A DNA stretch of 15,417 nucleotides, from the NCBI GenBank assembly GCA_036505275.1, contig DASXTS010000334.1:1-15417 (forward strand), written 5' to 3'. The position numbers were made by a program, and so were the translations under genes. Positions 7,740 through 14,885 of this stretch are shown piece after piece. This DNA is from DASXTS01 sp036505275. Its GTDB lineage: Bacteria; Actinomycetota; Actinomycetes; Mycobacteriales; Pseudonocardiaceae. Within the stretch, counting starts at the first letter, position 1. The number at the start of each line of letters is the position of its first letter. The notes below the pieces were generated by a model. It had not been told where the DNA came from. It searched no databases and saw nothing but the letters and a program-made list of their open reading frames with translations.

Positions 7740-8582
7740 ATGGCCGCGCGAAGGGGTGTGCGCCTCGGCAGGCTGCTGCTGTTCGGAGCGCTCGGGGCCG
7801 GCATTGGCGAGCTGGTGACGCTGGCCACCGAATATTTCACCGGGCGGGCGTTGGGGCCGGTTCTCACGGTCGCGGTCGCGATGCTCGGCGGCAGCCTGCA
7901 AACGGCGGTGGACTCGCTCAAGGATCCGCCAACGCCGTCAAGCCCCCCGCAGCCCATTCCCCCGCGGCCCGGCTACCGGCCATACGGCGACCCGCGGTAT
8001 GCCGACCCGCGGTATGCCGACCCGCACCCCGGGTCGCGGCCCGGCTACCAGCCGTACCCGCCGTATCAGCCGCCGCCACCGCGGCGCCGCGGCGTACCGA
8101 TCGCCGTCGCGCTGCTGGTGCTCGTGGTCGTGATCGGCGGCGGCGCCTACCTGGTGTCGTCGGTGATCGGGCGGGTCACCGGCAACCAGACCGGCGTCGA
8201 GCGCCTGGTGCAGCCGGGACCGAGCGGCCGCGCCGGCCCGCTGACCGTCACGGTGCAGGGCGTCGAGGTGACCAAGGACTTCGTCAAGGTCAAGGTGCTC
8301 GCCATCAACAGCGGGGACATCCCGATCACGATCATCATGCAGGAGGGGACCTGCCAGCTGGTGGGTGAGGGCGGGGTGACGCTGAAACCGTACGGCGGCT
8401 TCACCGGCCTGGGCGGTGGCAACATCGACGTTCCGGAACGGAGCGTCCCGGTGAGCAAGGTGATCACTTTCAAGGGCGATCCGCCGGGCACGAACCTGAC
8501 GCTGAGTTTCACCACCCTTTTCGCAATGGGCCCCATCCCGAACTCGATCCAGGTGCGCAACATCCGGCTGACGTCCGCCTGA
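7740..8582 (+). CDS. Proline-rich two-region membrane protein, unknown function
   Basis: A 280-residue protein I do not recognise as a characterised family. Residues about 11-56 are weakly hydrophobic (RLLLFGALGAGIGE, then GPVLTVAVAMLGG). Residues 62-117 are Pro/Tyr/Arg-rich with tandem DPRYA repeats. Residues 119-140 are a clear membrane helix (GVPIAVALLVLVVVIGGGAY). Residues about 150-280 are a beta-rich domain (LTVTVQGVEVTKDFVKVKV) that resembles DUF4352-like immunoglobulin-type extracellular domains. The likely topology places the C-terminal domain outside and the proline-rich part inside. It stands alone between divergent and convergent neighbours. Confidence 0.7.
   Translation: MAARRGVRLGRLLLFGALGAGIGELVTLATEYFTGRALGPVLTVAVAMLGGSLQTAVDSLKDPPTPSSPPQPIPPRPGYRPYGDPRYADPRYADPHPGSRPGYQPYPPYQPPPPRRRGVPIAVALLVLVVVIGGGAYLVSSVIGRVTGNQTGVERLVQPGPSGRAGPLTVTVQGVEVTKDFVKVKVLAINSGDIPITIIMQEGTCQLVGEGGVTLKPYGGFTGLGGGNIDVPERSVPVSKVITFKGDPPGTNLTLSFTTLFAMGPIPNSIQVRNIRLTSA
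7988..8026. repeat. 15-bp tandem repeat in the proline-rich region
   Basis: CGACCCGCGGTATGC occurs at 7988-8002 and 8003-8017 without a mismatch, followed by a partial copy CGACCCGCA at 8018-8026. The unit is in frame and encodes DPRYA, so copy-number change would lengthen or shorten the linker without a frameshift. Confidence 0.85.
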
Positions 8583-8683
8583 GCCCGGGGTGTTCCCGCC
8601 AGTGGCGCTGGCAATGAAGCCGTTGCGCGCGCGTCGTCCGGGGTCGGATTCTGCAACAGGTCGTGTGGGTGGCGTCGCTGAGG

Positions 8684-8701
8684 CGTGGTTTCCGGACCAC
8701 G
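8684..8701. terminator. Hairpin between convergent genes
   Basis: CGTGGT (8684-8689) and ACCACG (8696-8701) pair around TTCCGG. It lies in the 157-base gap between the convergent membrane protein and phosphatase genes, a suitable place for a shared terminator. The stem is short and there is no T-run. Confidence 0.3.
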
Positions 8702-8739
8702 TACCGGGCTCACGCGGCCGGACAGCTGCGCCGTCAGGG

Positions 8740-9219
8740 TCAGGGGGCTCCGCGGGCCTCGAGTTGGGGCTGGGATTGTTCCGCGTCCGACCAGGAACCT
8801 GGCCAGGAGACGACGGCGATGGCCGCGGTCTTCATCTGCCAGTCCTCGCCGGTGAGCAGGCCGAGCAGGCTCTCGATGCCGGGGTTGTGGCCGACCAGCA
8901 CGACGGTGGCGGCCTCCTCGGGCAGCCCGTGCACCTGGTCGAGGAGGTCAGCGGCCGAGGCGGCGTAGACCTCGGCCTCGTACCGCACCGGTGGCTGCTC
9001 TGGGAGCTCGGCGGCAGCGAGTTCCCAGGTGGTGCGGGCCCGGACGGCGGGGCTGCAGAGCACCAGGTCGATGTGGTCGAGGTGGTCGCGCAGCCACCGG
9101 CCGGCGCGCGGAGCGTCCCGGCGACCTCGCGGGGCGAGCGGTCGCTGCTCGTCGGGCAGGCCGGTCGACCAGTCGGATTTCGCGTGGCGCAGCAGGACCA
9201 GTCTGCGAGGCGGCGTCAT
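8740..9219 (-). CDS. SixA-type histidine phosphatase
   Basis: A 159-residue protein of the histidine phosphatase superfamily. The N-terminal LRHAKSDW (about residues 9-16) is the SixA version of the RHG motif with its catalytic histidine. CSPAVRARTTWEL gives the conserved arginine, and VGHNPGIESL near residue 107 gives the second histidine. The length is that of SixA proteins, which remove phosphate from phosphohistidine; actinobacterial homologues are not well defined biochemically. No phosphorelay partner is seen nearby. It follows the molybdopterin oxidoreductase gene on the same strand after 92 bases. No Shine-Dalgarno site is seen at the ATG, so a leaderless transcript is possible. Confidence 0.88.
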   Translation of the reverse strand: MTPPRRLVLLRHAKSDWSTGLPDEQRPLAPRGRRDAPRAGRWLRDHLDHIDLVLCSPAVRARTTWELAAAELPEQPPVRYEAEVYAASAADLLDQVHGLPEEAATVVLVGHNPGIESLLGLLTGEDWQMKTAAIAVVSWPGSWSDAEQSQPQLEARGAP

Positions 9220-9311
9220 GGCAGGTCAGCATGGCAGATCGGCCGGGCGGCGACGCCGTGGGAGGGCGAGGTACTGCCGCGCCCAGGGGCCGTCATTGTG
9301 ATCCGCGCGGC

Positions 9312-11624
9312 CTACCGCCTTGCACCGGCATTCGGGTGAGCCGGCCTGAGGCTGACCGGGATGCCGGACACCGCGGCGTTGCCCGTGAGAGCGTCGACGA
9401 ACCGCTCGTCGGTGACGTCGTTGAGGCTGACGCCGGGGTGCGCGGTGGCCACGGACAGCCGCGTGCCACCGCGGCCGTGGCCCCATCCGTGCGGCAGGCT
9501 GACCACTCCCGGCATGATCGAGTCGGTCACCTCGACCGGCACCTCGACGGCGCCCACCCGCGAGGACAGCAGCGCGACCTCGCGGTCGGCGAGCCCGTGC
9601 GCGGTGGCGTCCGACGGGTGAACCAGCAGGGTGCACCGGGGCCGTCCCTTGACCAGGCGCTCGCTGTTGTGCATCCACGAGTTGTTGCTGCGCAGGTGCC
9701 GGCGGCCGATCAGGACCAGCGGTCGGTCGGACCGGATGATGCCGTCGCCGATCAGTGCGGCCAGCCGGGCGCGCAGCCGCGACAGGTCGGCGAGGTACTC
9801 CAGCGGTGCGAGGTGCACCAGGCCGTCCACGGTGTTCAGCCGGCCGGGCAGCCGCCGTTCCAGCGGGCCCAGATCGAGGCCGTGCGGGTTGCGCCGTAGC
9901 CGGCGCAGCGACACGCCGCGGGGCGTACCGAAGCGCCCAACACGGTCGTCCGAACCGGCGAACACGCGGGTACGGAAGGCGCGGCGCACGCCGTGCGGGC
10001 CGGCCAGCAGGGCCACGGCCAGCGGCGCCTCTGGGCCGAAACGGCGCAGCACGGCCCAGGCCGGGCGGGCCACCGGGCGCAACCAGGGCGGGCCGAGCAA
10101 CCGCCGGGCCAGTTCGAGGCAGATCTCCCAGTCGTGCCGCTGGTCGGCGGCCCGCGGGAACACCGGCGGGGAGTACTTGGCCACGTTGCGCACCGCGAAG
10201 AGAGCGAGCGGGATCTCGTAGTGCGAGCGCTCGAGCGGTCCGGTCGGCGGCAGGATGACGTGCGCGAAGCGGGTCGTCTCGTTCAGGTACGGGTCGATCG
10301 ACACCATGAAGTCGAGGCCGGCGAGGGCCCGCTCCAGCTGTGACCCGTTCGGCGTGGACAGCACCGGGTTGCCGGCCGACGTGATCAGTGCCCTGATCTG
10401 CCGCTCGCCCGGCGTCTGGATCTCCTCGGACAGCGCCGCCACCGGCAGCTCACCGCCGAACTCCGGCAGGCCGCGCACCCGGCTGCGCCAGCGGCCGAAC
10501 CCCCCACCGTGCCCGAGCCGCCGCAGCAGCGCCAGCGGATCGACGGCCGGGGTGGTGAACATGGCGCCGCCCGGCTCGTCCAGGTGCCCGGTGAGCGCGT
10601 TGACCACGAGCACGAGCCACGTCGCGAGCCCGCCGAACTCTTGCGTGCACACCCCGACCCGCCCGTACACGACGGCCCGCTCGGTGCCGGCCAGCCCGCG
10701 GGCCAGCGAGCGGACGTCGGCTGGGTCGATGCCGGTGGCGGCCGCGGTTTCCTCGGGCGGGAAATCGGCGGCCGCGGCCCGCAATGCGTTGACGCCGGCG
10801 ACGAACGGGGCGAGCCGGCGCAGGCGCACCAGGTTCTCGGCGAACAGCACGTGCACCACGGACAGCAGCAGCATGGCGTCGGTGCCCGGCCGGATGAACA
10901 GGTGCTCGGTGGCCAGCGCCGCGGTCTCGGTGCGCCGCGGGTCGATGACCACCACGCGGCCGCCACGGTCCCGGATGGCCCGCAGCCGGGCACGGATGTT
11001 CGGCGCGGTCATGATGCTGCCGTTGGACGCGGCCGGGTTGCCGCCGAGGCAGACGAACAGGTCACAACGGTCCACGTCAGGCACCGGCATGAGCAGTTGA
11101 TGGCCGAACAGCAGCAGTGCGGCCAGCATGTGCGGCAGCTGGTCGATCGAGGTGGCGGAGAACAGGTTGCGGGTGCCGAGGCCGCGGAACAGCAGCTGCC
11201 CGTACATGATCAGGCCGAGGTTGTGCGCCGTCGGGTTGCCCTGGTACACGCCGATTGCATGCCGGCCGTGGTCCGCGCGCACCTCGTCGAGCCGCCGCGC
11301 CACCAGCTCGAACGCCTCGTCCCAGCCGGCCTCCCGCCAACGCGGCCCGCCGGACCCGGAGCCGGTGCGGACCAGCGGCCTCCGCAGCCGGTCGGGGTCG
11401 TGGTGCAGGTCGGCCAGCGCCGTCGCCTTCGGGCAGATGTAGCCCTTGCTGAACGGGTCGCTCTGGTCGCCACGAACGGCGAGCACCGCCGGTCCGTCCT
11501 CGGTCAGCTGCGATGTCACCTCGATGCCGCACGTGGCCTCGCACAACGTGCAACTGTGGTGATGCGTCGAGGTGGCGATGCTAGCGACCTTACTGCCCGT
11601 ACCCTGGTAAGCCGTGCTCGTCAC
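9312..11624 (-). CDS. Molybdopterin-dependent oxidoreductase (DMSO reductase superfamily)
   Basis: About 770 residues if the GTG at 11622-11624 is the start. It has the N-terminal iron-sulfur motif C25-x2-C28-x3-C32-x31-C64 (SCTLCEATCGIEV and KGYICPK). This is followed by bis-MGD binding regions such as CLGGNPAASNGSIM and VVVIDPRRTETA, and a C-terminal beta-barrel domain ending with the SLPHGWGHGRGG region. The architecture is that of formate dehydrogenase-like or BisC/NapA-like catalytic subunits, and the length fits. There is no Tat twin-arginine signal, so it is predicted cytoplasmic. No electron-transfer subunit or formate dehydrogenase accessory gene is adjacent, so the substrate is unknown. 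The position of the Mo ligand appears to be Asp161 in SATSIDQLPH. The start is uncertain: no ATG or GTG lies between 11624 and the first cysteine, and there is no ribosome binding site. Confidence 0.88.
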   Translation of the reverse strand: MTSTAYQGTGSKVASIATSTHHHSCTLCEATCGIEVTSQLTEDGPAVLAVRGDQSDPFSKGYICPKATALADLHHDPDRLRRPLVRTGSGSGGPRWREAGWDEAFELVARRLDEVRADHGRHAIGVYQGNPTAHNLGLIMYGQLLFRGLGTRNLFSATSIDQLPHMLAALLLFGHQLLMPVPDVDRCDLFVCLGGNPAASNGSIMTAPNIRARLRAIRDRGGRVVVIDPRRTETAALATEHLFIRPGTDAMLLLSVVHVLFAENLVRLRRLAPFVAGVNALRAAAADFPPEETAAATGIDPADVRSLARGLAGTERAVVYGRVGVCTQEFGGLATWLVLVVNALTGHLDEPGGAMFTTPAVDPLALLRRLGHGGGFGRWRSRVRGLPEFGGELPVAALSEEIQTPGERQIRALITSAGNPVLSTPNGSQLERALAGLDFMVSIDPYLNETTRFAHVILPPTGPLERSHYEIPLALFAVRNVAKYSPPVFPRAADQRHDWEICLELARRLLGPPWLRPVARPAWAVLRRFGPEAPLAVALLAGPHGVRRAFRTRVFAGSDDRVGRFGTPRGVSLRRLRRNPHGLDLGPLERRLPGRLNTVDGLVHLAPLEYLADLSRLRARLAALIGDGIIRSDRPLVLIGRRHLRSNNSWMHNSERLVKGRPRCTLLVHPSDATAHGLADREVALLSSRVGAVEVPVEVTDSIMPGVVSLPHGWGHGRGGTRLSVATAHPGVSLNDVTDERFVDALTGNAAVSGIPVSLRPAHPNAGARR
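11600..11605 (+). promoter_or_regulatory. Candidate -10 element of the dehydratase gene
   Basis: TACCCT fits TANNNT and ends 8 bases before the GTG at 11614, with no Shine-Dalgarno sequence. On the opposite strand, TAAGGT (complement of 11588-11593) could be the -10 of the oxidoreductase gene. The two core promoters would then lie within about 20 bases of each other. Confidence 0.3.
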
Positions 11625-12540
11625 GCTCGACGACGTGCGGGCGGCCGCCGACCGGATCCGCGGCCGCGTCCTGCGCACCCCGCTGCTGTCCACGGTGGAC
11701 TGTCCACTGTGGATCAAGCCGGAGTCCCTGCAGCCCACTGGCGCGTTCAAGCTGCGCGGCGCCACCAACGCCGTGCTGCGGCTGGACGGCGCCGCCCGCG
11801 GCGTCGTGACGCACTCCTCCGGCAACCATGCCCAGGCCCTCGCCTACGCCGCCCGAGCGGCGGGCCTGCCGGTCACCGTCGTCATGCCGGACGACGCGGT
11901 ACCGGCGAAGATCGAGGCCACCCGCTTCCTCGGTGCCACCGTGCAGCTGGTACCGCCGGTCGAGCGCGCCAGCGCCGCCGAGGACCTGGCCCGGCGGCTC
12001 GGCCTGACCATGGTGCCGCCGTACGACCACCCGCATGTGATCGCCGGCCAGGGCACTGTCGGCCTGGAGATCGCCGACGACGCCCCCGACGTCGATCTCG
12101 TGCTGGTACCCGTCGGCGGCGGCGGGTTGGCCGCCGGGGTGGCGGTGGCGATCAAGGCGCTGTGCCCGCGAGCCGCCGTGATCGGTGTCGAGCCCGAGCT
12201 GGCCGCGGACGCCGCCGAGAGCCTGCGCCGCGGCACCCGTACCGCCTGGGACCCGGCGCGTACCGCGCAAACCTCCGCCGACGGCGTACGCCACGCCGTA
12301 CTCGGCGAGCTGACCTGGGCCCACCTCAGCCGCCGCCTCGACGCCATCGTCACCGTCACCGAGGAGGAGATCGCCGCTGCGGTGCGGTTCCTGGCCGCCC
12401 GCTACCGGGTCGTCGCCGAGCCCAGCGGCGCCCTCAGCACGGCCGCATATCTCTGGCATGCCGACCAACTCCCTGCCGGCCGCACCGTGGCGGTCCTCTC
12501 CGGCGGCAATGCGGCCCCCGCGCCGAGCGCCGCTCCTTGA
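11614..12540 (+). CDS. PLP-dependent threonine/serine dehydratase
   Basis: A 308-residue fold-type II PLP enzyme. The Schiff-base lysine is Lys46 in LQPTGAFKLRGA. The Asn loop is SSGNHAQALAYAAR (about 68-81), and the phosphate-binding glycine loop GGGGLAAG begins near residue 168. SGGN near the C terminus is the usual cofactor ring-binding segment. It has no ACT regulatory domain, so it is the short catabolic type or a serine/threonine racemase-like form rather than full-length biosynthetic IlvA. It deaminates threonine to 2-oxobutanoate or serine to pyruvate. The start is a GTG with no ribosome binding site; LVTLDDVRAAADRI right after it is the typical family N terminus. The last residues (APSAAP) overlap a 14-bp tandem repeat. 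It diverges from the oxidoreductase gene. Confidence 0.9.
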   Translation: MLVTLDDVRAAADRIRGRVLRTPLLSTVDCPLWIKPESLQPTGAFKLRGATNAVLRLDGAARGVVTHSSGNHAQALAYAARAAGLPVTVVMPDDAVPAKIEATRFLGATVQLVPPVERASAAEDLARRLGLTMVPPYDHPHVIAGQGTVGLEIADDAPDVDLVLVPVGGGGLAAGVAVAIKALCPRAAVIGVEPELAADAAESLRRGTRTAWDPARTAQTSADGVRHAVLGELTWAHLSRRLDAIVTVTEEEIAAAVRFLAARYRVVAEPSGALSTAAYLWHADQLPAGRTVAVLSGGNAAPAPSAAP

Positions 12541-12564
12541 TCGCCGCTCCTTGATCGCCGCTCC
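12528..12564. repeat. 14-bp tandem repeat spanning the dehydratase stop codon
   Basis: The unit CGCCGCTCCTTGAT occurs at 12528-12541 and 12542-12555, then partially (9 bases) at 12556-12564. The first copy carries the TGA stop of the dehydratase gene (12538-12540). Repeat expansion would leave the stop in place but change the spacer to dprE1. Confidence 0.85.
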
Positions 12565-12570
12565 GCGGCG
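12556..12570. terminator. GC-rich hairpin after the dehydratase gene
   Basis: CGCCGC (12556-12561) and GCGGCG (12565-12570) pair around TCC, 15 bases after the stop. The last partial tandem-repeat copy forms the left arm. No T-run follows, so its use as a terminator is inferred from position only. Confidence 0.35.
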
Positions 12571-12651
12571 GCCTCCTCTCAGAGCAACAGAGACCTGCCA
12601 AACCCGCCGGCCGCCCCGGATCCTGGCTCAGCCGCCGCCGACACTGGCCGG

Positions 12652-12657
12652 TAATCT
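12652..12657 (+). promoter_or_regulatory. Candidate -10 element for dprE1
   Basis: TAATCT ends 10 bases before the first ATG (12668) and 13 bases before the second (12671). It is the best TANNNT match in the 127-base gap after the dehydratase gene. The leader would be only a few bases and has no Shine-Dalgarno site. Confidence 0.35.
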
Positions 12658-12667
12658 GCGACACCTG

Positions 12668-14026
12668 ATGATGCAGACCCGCCAGCGCACCCTCACCGGA
12701 TGGGGCCGCACGGCGCCAACGTCGGCGAGGGTGCTGAGCGCCCAGACGCCGGAGGCCATCGCCGAGGCCGTGCGCACCGCGGGCCAGCGCGGCATCCTGG
12801 CCCGCGGGCTGGGCAGGGCGTACGGGGACGCGGCGCAGAACGCCGGCGGCCTGGTGGTGGACATGACCGGGCTGGCCCGGATCCACAGCATGGACGCGGA
12901 CCGCGGCGTGGCCGATGTGGACGCGGGAGTCAGCCTGGACACGCTGATGCGGGCCGCGCTGCCCTTCGGGCTGTGGGTGCCGGTGCTGCCGGGCACCAGG
13001 CAGGTGACCGTCGGCGGGGCCATCGCGGCCGACATCCACGGGAAGAATCACCACGTGGAGGGCAGCTTCGGCAACCATGTGCTGTCCGTTGACCTGGTCA
13101 CGGCCGACGGCGAGATCCGCACGATCACCCCGGACGGGCCGGAGGCGGAGCTGTTCTGGGCCACCGTCGGCGGCATGGGCCTCACCGGGATCGTGGTCAG
13201 GGCCAGGGTCCGGCTCAAGCCGACCGAGACGGCGTACTTCGTGGTGGACACCGAGCGGGCCACCGATCTGGACGATCTGATGGCCCGGCTGAGCGACCAC
13301 GACGACGACTACACGTACTCGGTGGCGTGGTTCGACTCGGTGACCACCGGGCCGTCCATGGGCCGGGCGGTGCTCACCCGCGGCTGGGCGGCCCGCCGTG
13401 AGCACCTGCCGCGCAAGCTGCGCCGGCAGCCACTGCGGTTCGACGCGCCGCAGCTGTTCACCGTGCCGCCGGTGGTCCCGTCCGGGCTGCTCAACCGGTT
13501 CACCGCGCGGGCCTTCAACGAGCTGTGGTACCGCAGGGCGCCAACGGAGCGCCGTGGCGAGGTGCAGAACATCACCACGTTCTTCCACCCGCTGGACATG
13601 GTCGGCAGGTGGAACCGGCTCTACGGTCCGCGCGGCTTCCTGCAGTACCAGTTCGTGGTGCCGTTCGGCGCGCAGGACTCGTTCCGCCGCTGCGTGCGGG
13701 CCATCGCGGGCAGCGGCCAGGTGTCCTGCCTGAATGTGCTCAAGCGGTTCGGCGACGGCAACCCGGCGCCGCTGTCCTTTCCGATCCCCGGCTGGACACT
13801 GGCGGTGGACATCCCCGTCGGCCGTGGTGTCGCCGAGCTGTGCGCCAGGCTCGACGAGCTGGTGCTGGCCGCCGGCGGCCGGGTCTACCTCGCCAAGGAC
13901 TCCAGGGTGGACGCCGAGACGCTCGCCCGCATGTACCCGCGGATCGACGAGTGGCGCAAGGTGCGCGCCGCCGCCGACCCGCAGGGTGTGTTCACGTCCG
14001 ACCTCGCCCGAAGGCTGGCCCTGTGA
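12668..14026 (+). CDS. dprE1: Decaprenylphospho-beta-D-ribose 2-oxidase DprE1
   Basis: A 452-residue FAD enzyme of the VAO family. With DprE2 it epimerises decaprenyl-phospho-ribose to decaprenyl-phospho-arabinose, the arabinose donor for arabinogalactan. From memory it matches M. tuberculosis DprE1 along its length: TGWGRTAP near the N terminus, the FAD loop ARGLGRAYGDAAQN, the block PFGLWVPVLPGTRQVTVGGA, DIHGKNHH (His132 and Lys134 region), AWFD, ELWYR, FHPLDM, FLQYQFV, APLSFPIPGW and AKDSR (Lys418 region). The residue after WTL is Ala (codon 13802-13804, residue 379), where M. tuberculosis has Cys387. The ATG at 12668 or 12671 is chosen over upstream starts because it gives the normal N-terminal length just before the TGWG motif. 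It overlaps dprE2 by four bases. Confidence 0.95.
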   Translation: MMQTRQRTLTGWGRTAPTSARVLSAQTPEAIAEAVRTAGQRGILARGLGRAYGDAAQNAGGLVVDMTGLARIHSMDADRGVADVDAGVSLDTLMRAALPFGLWVPVLPGTRQVTVGGAIAADIHGKNHHVEGSFGNHVLSVDLVTADGEIRTITPDGPEAELFWATVGGMGLTGIVVRARVRLKPTETAYFVVDTERATDLDDLMARLSDHDDDYTYSVAWFDSVTTGPSMGRAVLTRGWAARREHLPRKLRRQPLRFDAPQLFTVPPVVPSGLLNRFTARAFNELWYRRAPTERRGEVQNITTFFHPLDMVGRWNRLYGPRGFLQYQFVVPFGAQDSFRRCVRAIAGSGQVSCLNVLKRFGDGNPAPLSFPIPGWTLAVDIPVGRGVAELCARLDELVLAAGGRVYLAKDSRVDAETLARMYPRIDEWRKVRAAADPQGVFTSDLARRLAL

Positions 14027-14778
14027 TCGACGCCGTTGGCACCCCGCAGTCCCTGCTCATCCTCGGTGGCACGTCCGAGATCGGTCTCGCGGTGGCCGAG
14101 CGGTTCGCCGCCACGCGGCCGCTGCGGGTGGTGCTGGCGGCCCGCCCCTCGCAGCGAGTGGACGAGGCCGCCGCCCGGCTGCGCGGGCTCGGCTGCGAGG
14201 TCAGCGCGCTGGCGTTCGACGCCCGGGCGCCGCTGACCCACGCCGAGGTCGTCGACAAGGCCTTCGCGGACGGCGACATCGACGTCACCCTCGTCGCCTT
14301 CGGCGTGCTCGGCGACCAGGAACGGGCCTGGACCGACCTGGACGCCGCCCTCGAGCTCGCCGAGGTCAACTACACCGCGGCCGTCTCGGTCGGCGTGCTG
14401 GTCGGCGCCAAGCTCGCCGCCCAGGGGCACGGCTCCCTGATCGCCCTGTCCTCGGTCGCCGGCGAGCGTGCCCGCCGCTCCAACTTCGTCTACGGGTCGA
14501 CCAAGGCCGGCATGGACGCCTTCTATACCGGCCTCACGGAGGCGCTGCGGCCCGCCGGCGTGCACGTCGCCGTCGTCCGCCCCGGCTTCGTCCGCACCAG
14601 AATGACCGAGGGTCTCAAGCCCGCGCCGCTCTCGGTCACCCCCGAGCAGGTCGCCGAGGTGATCGTGGACGCCGTCCGCACCCGCCGCGAGCTGGTCTGG
14701 GTCCCCCCGCCGCTGCGCTACGTCATGTCCCTGCTCCGCCACCTCCCGCGCGCGGTCTTCCGGCGGCTACCGGTCTAG
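14023..14778 (+). CDS. dprE2: Decaprenylphospho-2-keto-ribose reductase DprE2 (SDR)
   Basis: A 251-residue short-chain dehydrogenase that reduces the 2-keto intermediate made by DprE1, completing the ribose-to-arabinose epimerisation. The nucleotide-binding motif GGTSEIG is at residues 15-21, as in mycobacterial DprE2. The catalytic set is Ser144 (LSSVAGE), Tyr157 and Lys161 (YGSTK), with Asn116 in VNYTA. PGFVRTRMT follows as expected. The GTG start at 14023 shares bases with the TGA stop of dprE1 (GTGA), and GAAGG at 14010-14014 lies 8 bases upstream. This supports translational coupling. The stop codon TAG lies inside a short direct repeat that flanks a hairpin element. Confidence 0.95.
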   Translation: MIDAVGTPQSLLILGGTSEIGLAVAERFAATRPLRVVLAARPSQRVDEAAARLRGLGCEVSALAFDARAPLTHAEVVDKAFADGDIDVTLVAFGVLGDQERAWTDLDAALELAEVNYTAAVSVGVLVGAKLAAQGHGSLIALSSVAGERARRSNFVYGSTKAGMDAFYTGLTEALRPAGVHVAVVRPGFVRTRMTEGLKPAPLSVTPEQVAEVIVDAVRTRRELVWVPPPLRYVMSLLRHLPRAVFRRLPV

Positions 14779-14848
14779 GGCTGTCTCGTGGATCGTGGCC
14801 GTCGCGAGCGCCGCGCAGCAGGCCAAAGATCCGCGAGACAGGTCTAGG
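14772..14848. mobile_element. MITE-like hairpin flanked by an 8-bp direct repeat
   Basis: GGTCTAGG occurs at 14772-14779 and again at 14841-14848. Between them CTGTCTCGTGGATC (14781-14794) pairs with GATCCGCGAGACAG (14828-14841) with one mismatch. The pairing continues as TGGCC (14796-14800) with GGCCA (14821-14825). The 60-70 base unit therefore has terminal inverted repeats and a possible target duplication, either GTCTAGG or CTAG. It could equally be a long terminator-type hairpin after dprE2, but the flanking repeat argues for an inserted or excised element. Confidence 0.45.
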
Positions 14849-14885
14849 CAGCTGATTCATCGCTCAAGTGGCCAAGCGGCCCCTC

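Noticed and set aside
9226..9899. Genes on either strand overlapping the end of the molybdo-enzyme
   Set aside because: The long open frames there have Arg/Gly/Ala-rich composition, no motifs and lie fully across a well-supported gene; they are frame shadows of GC-rich DNA.
8740..11624. A formate dehydrogenase operon
   Set aside because: The catalytic subunit is alone: no iron-sulfur, cytochrome or FdhD-type accessory genes are adjacent, and the downstream gene is a SixA-type phosphatase.
10509..12554. A very long plus-strand frame of 681 codons opposite the oxidoreductase
   Set aside because: It runs across two genes with clear family motifs, and its own translation is low-complexity Arg/Gly/Ala/Gln-rich without any recognisable domain.
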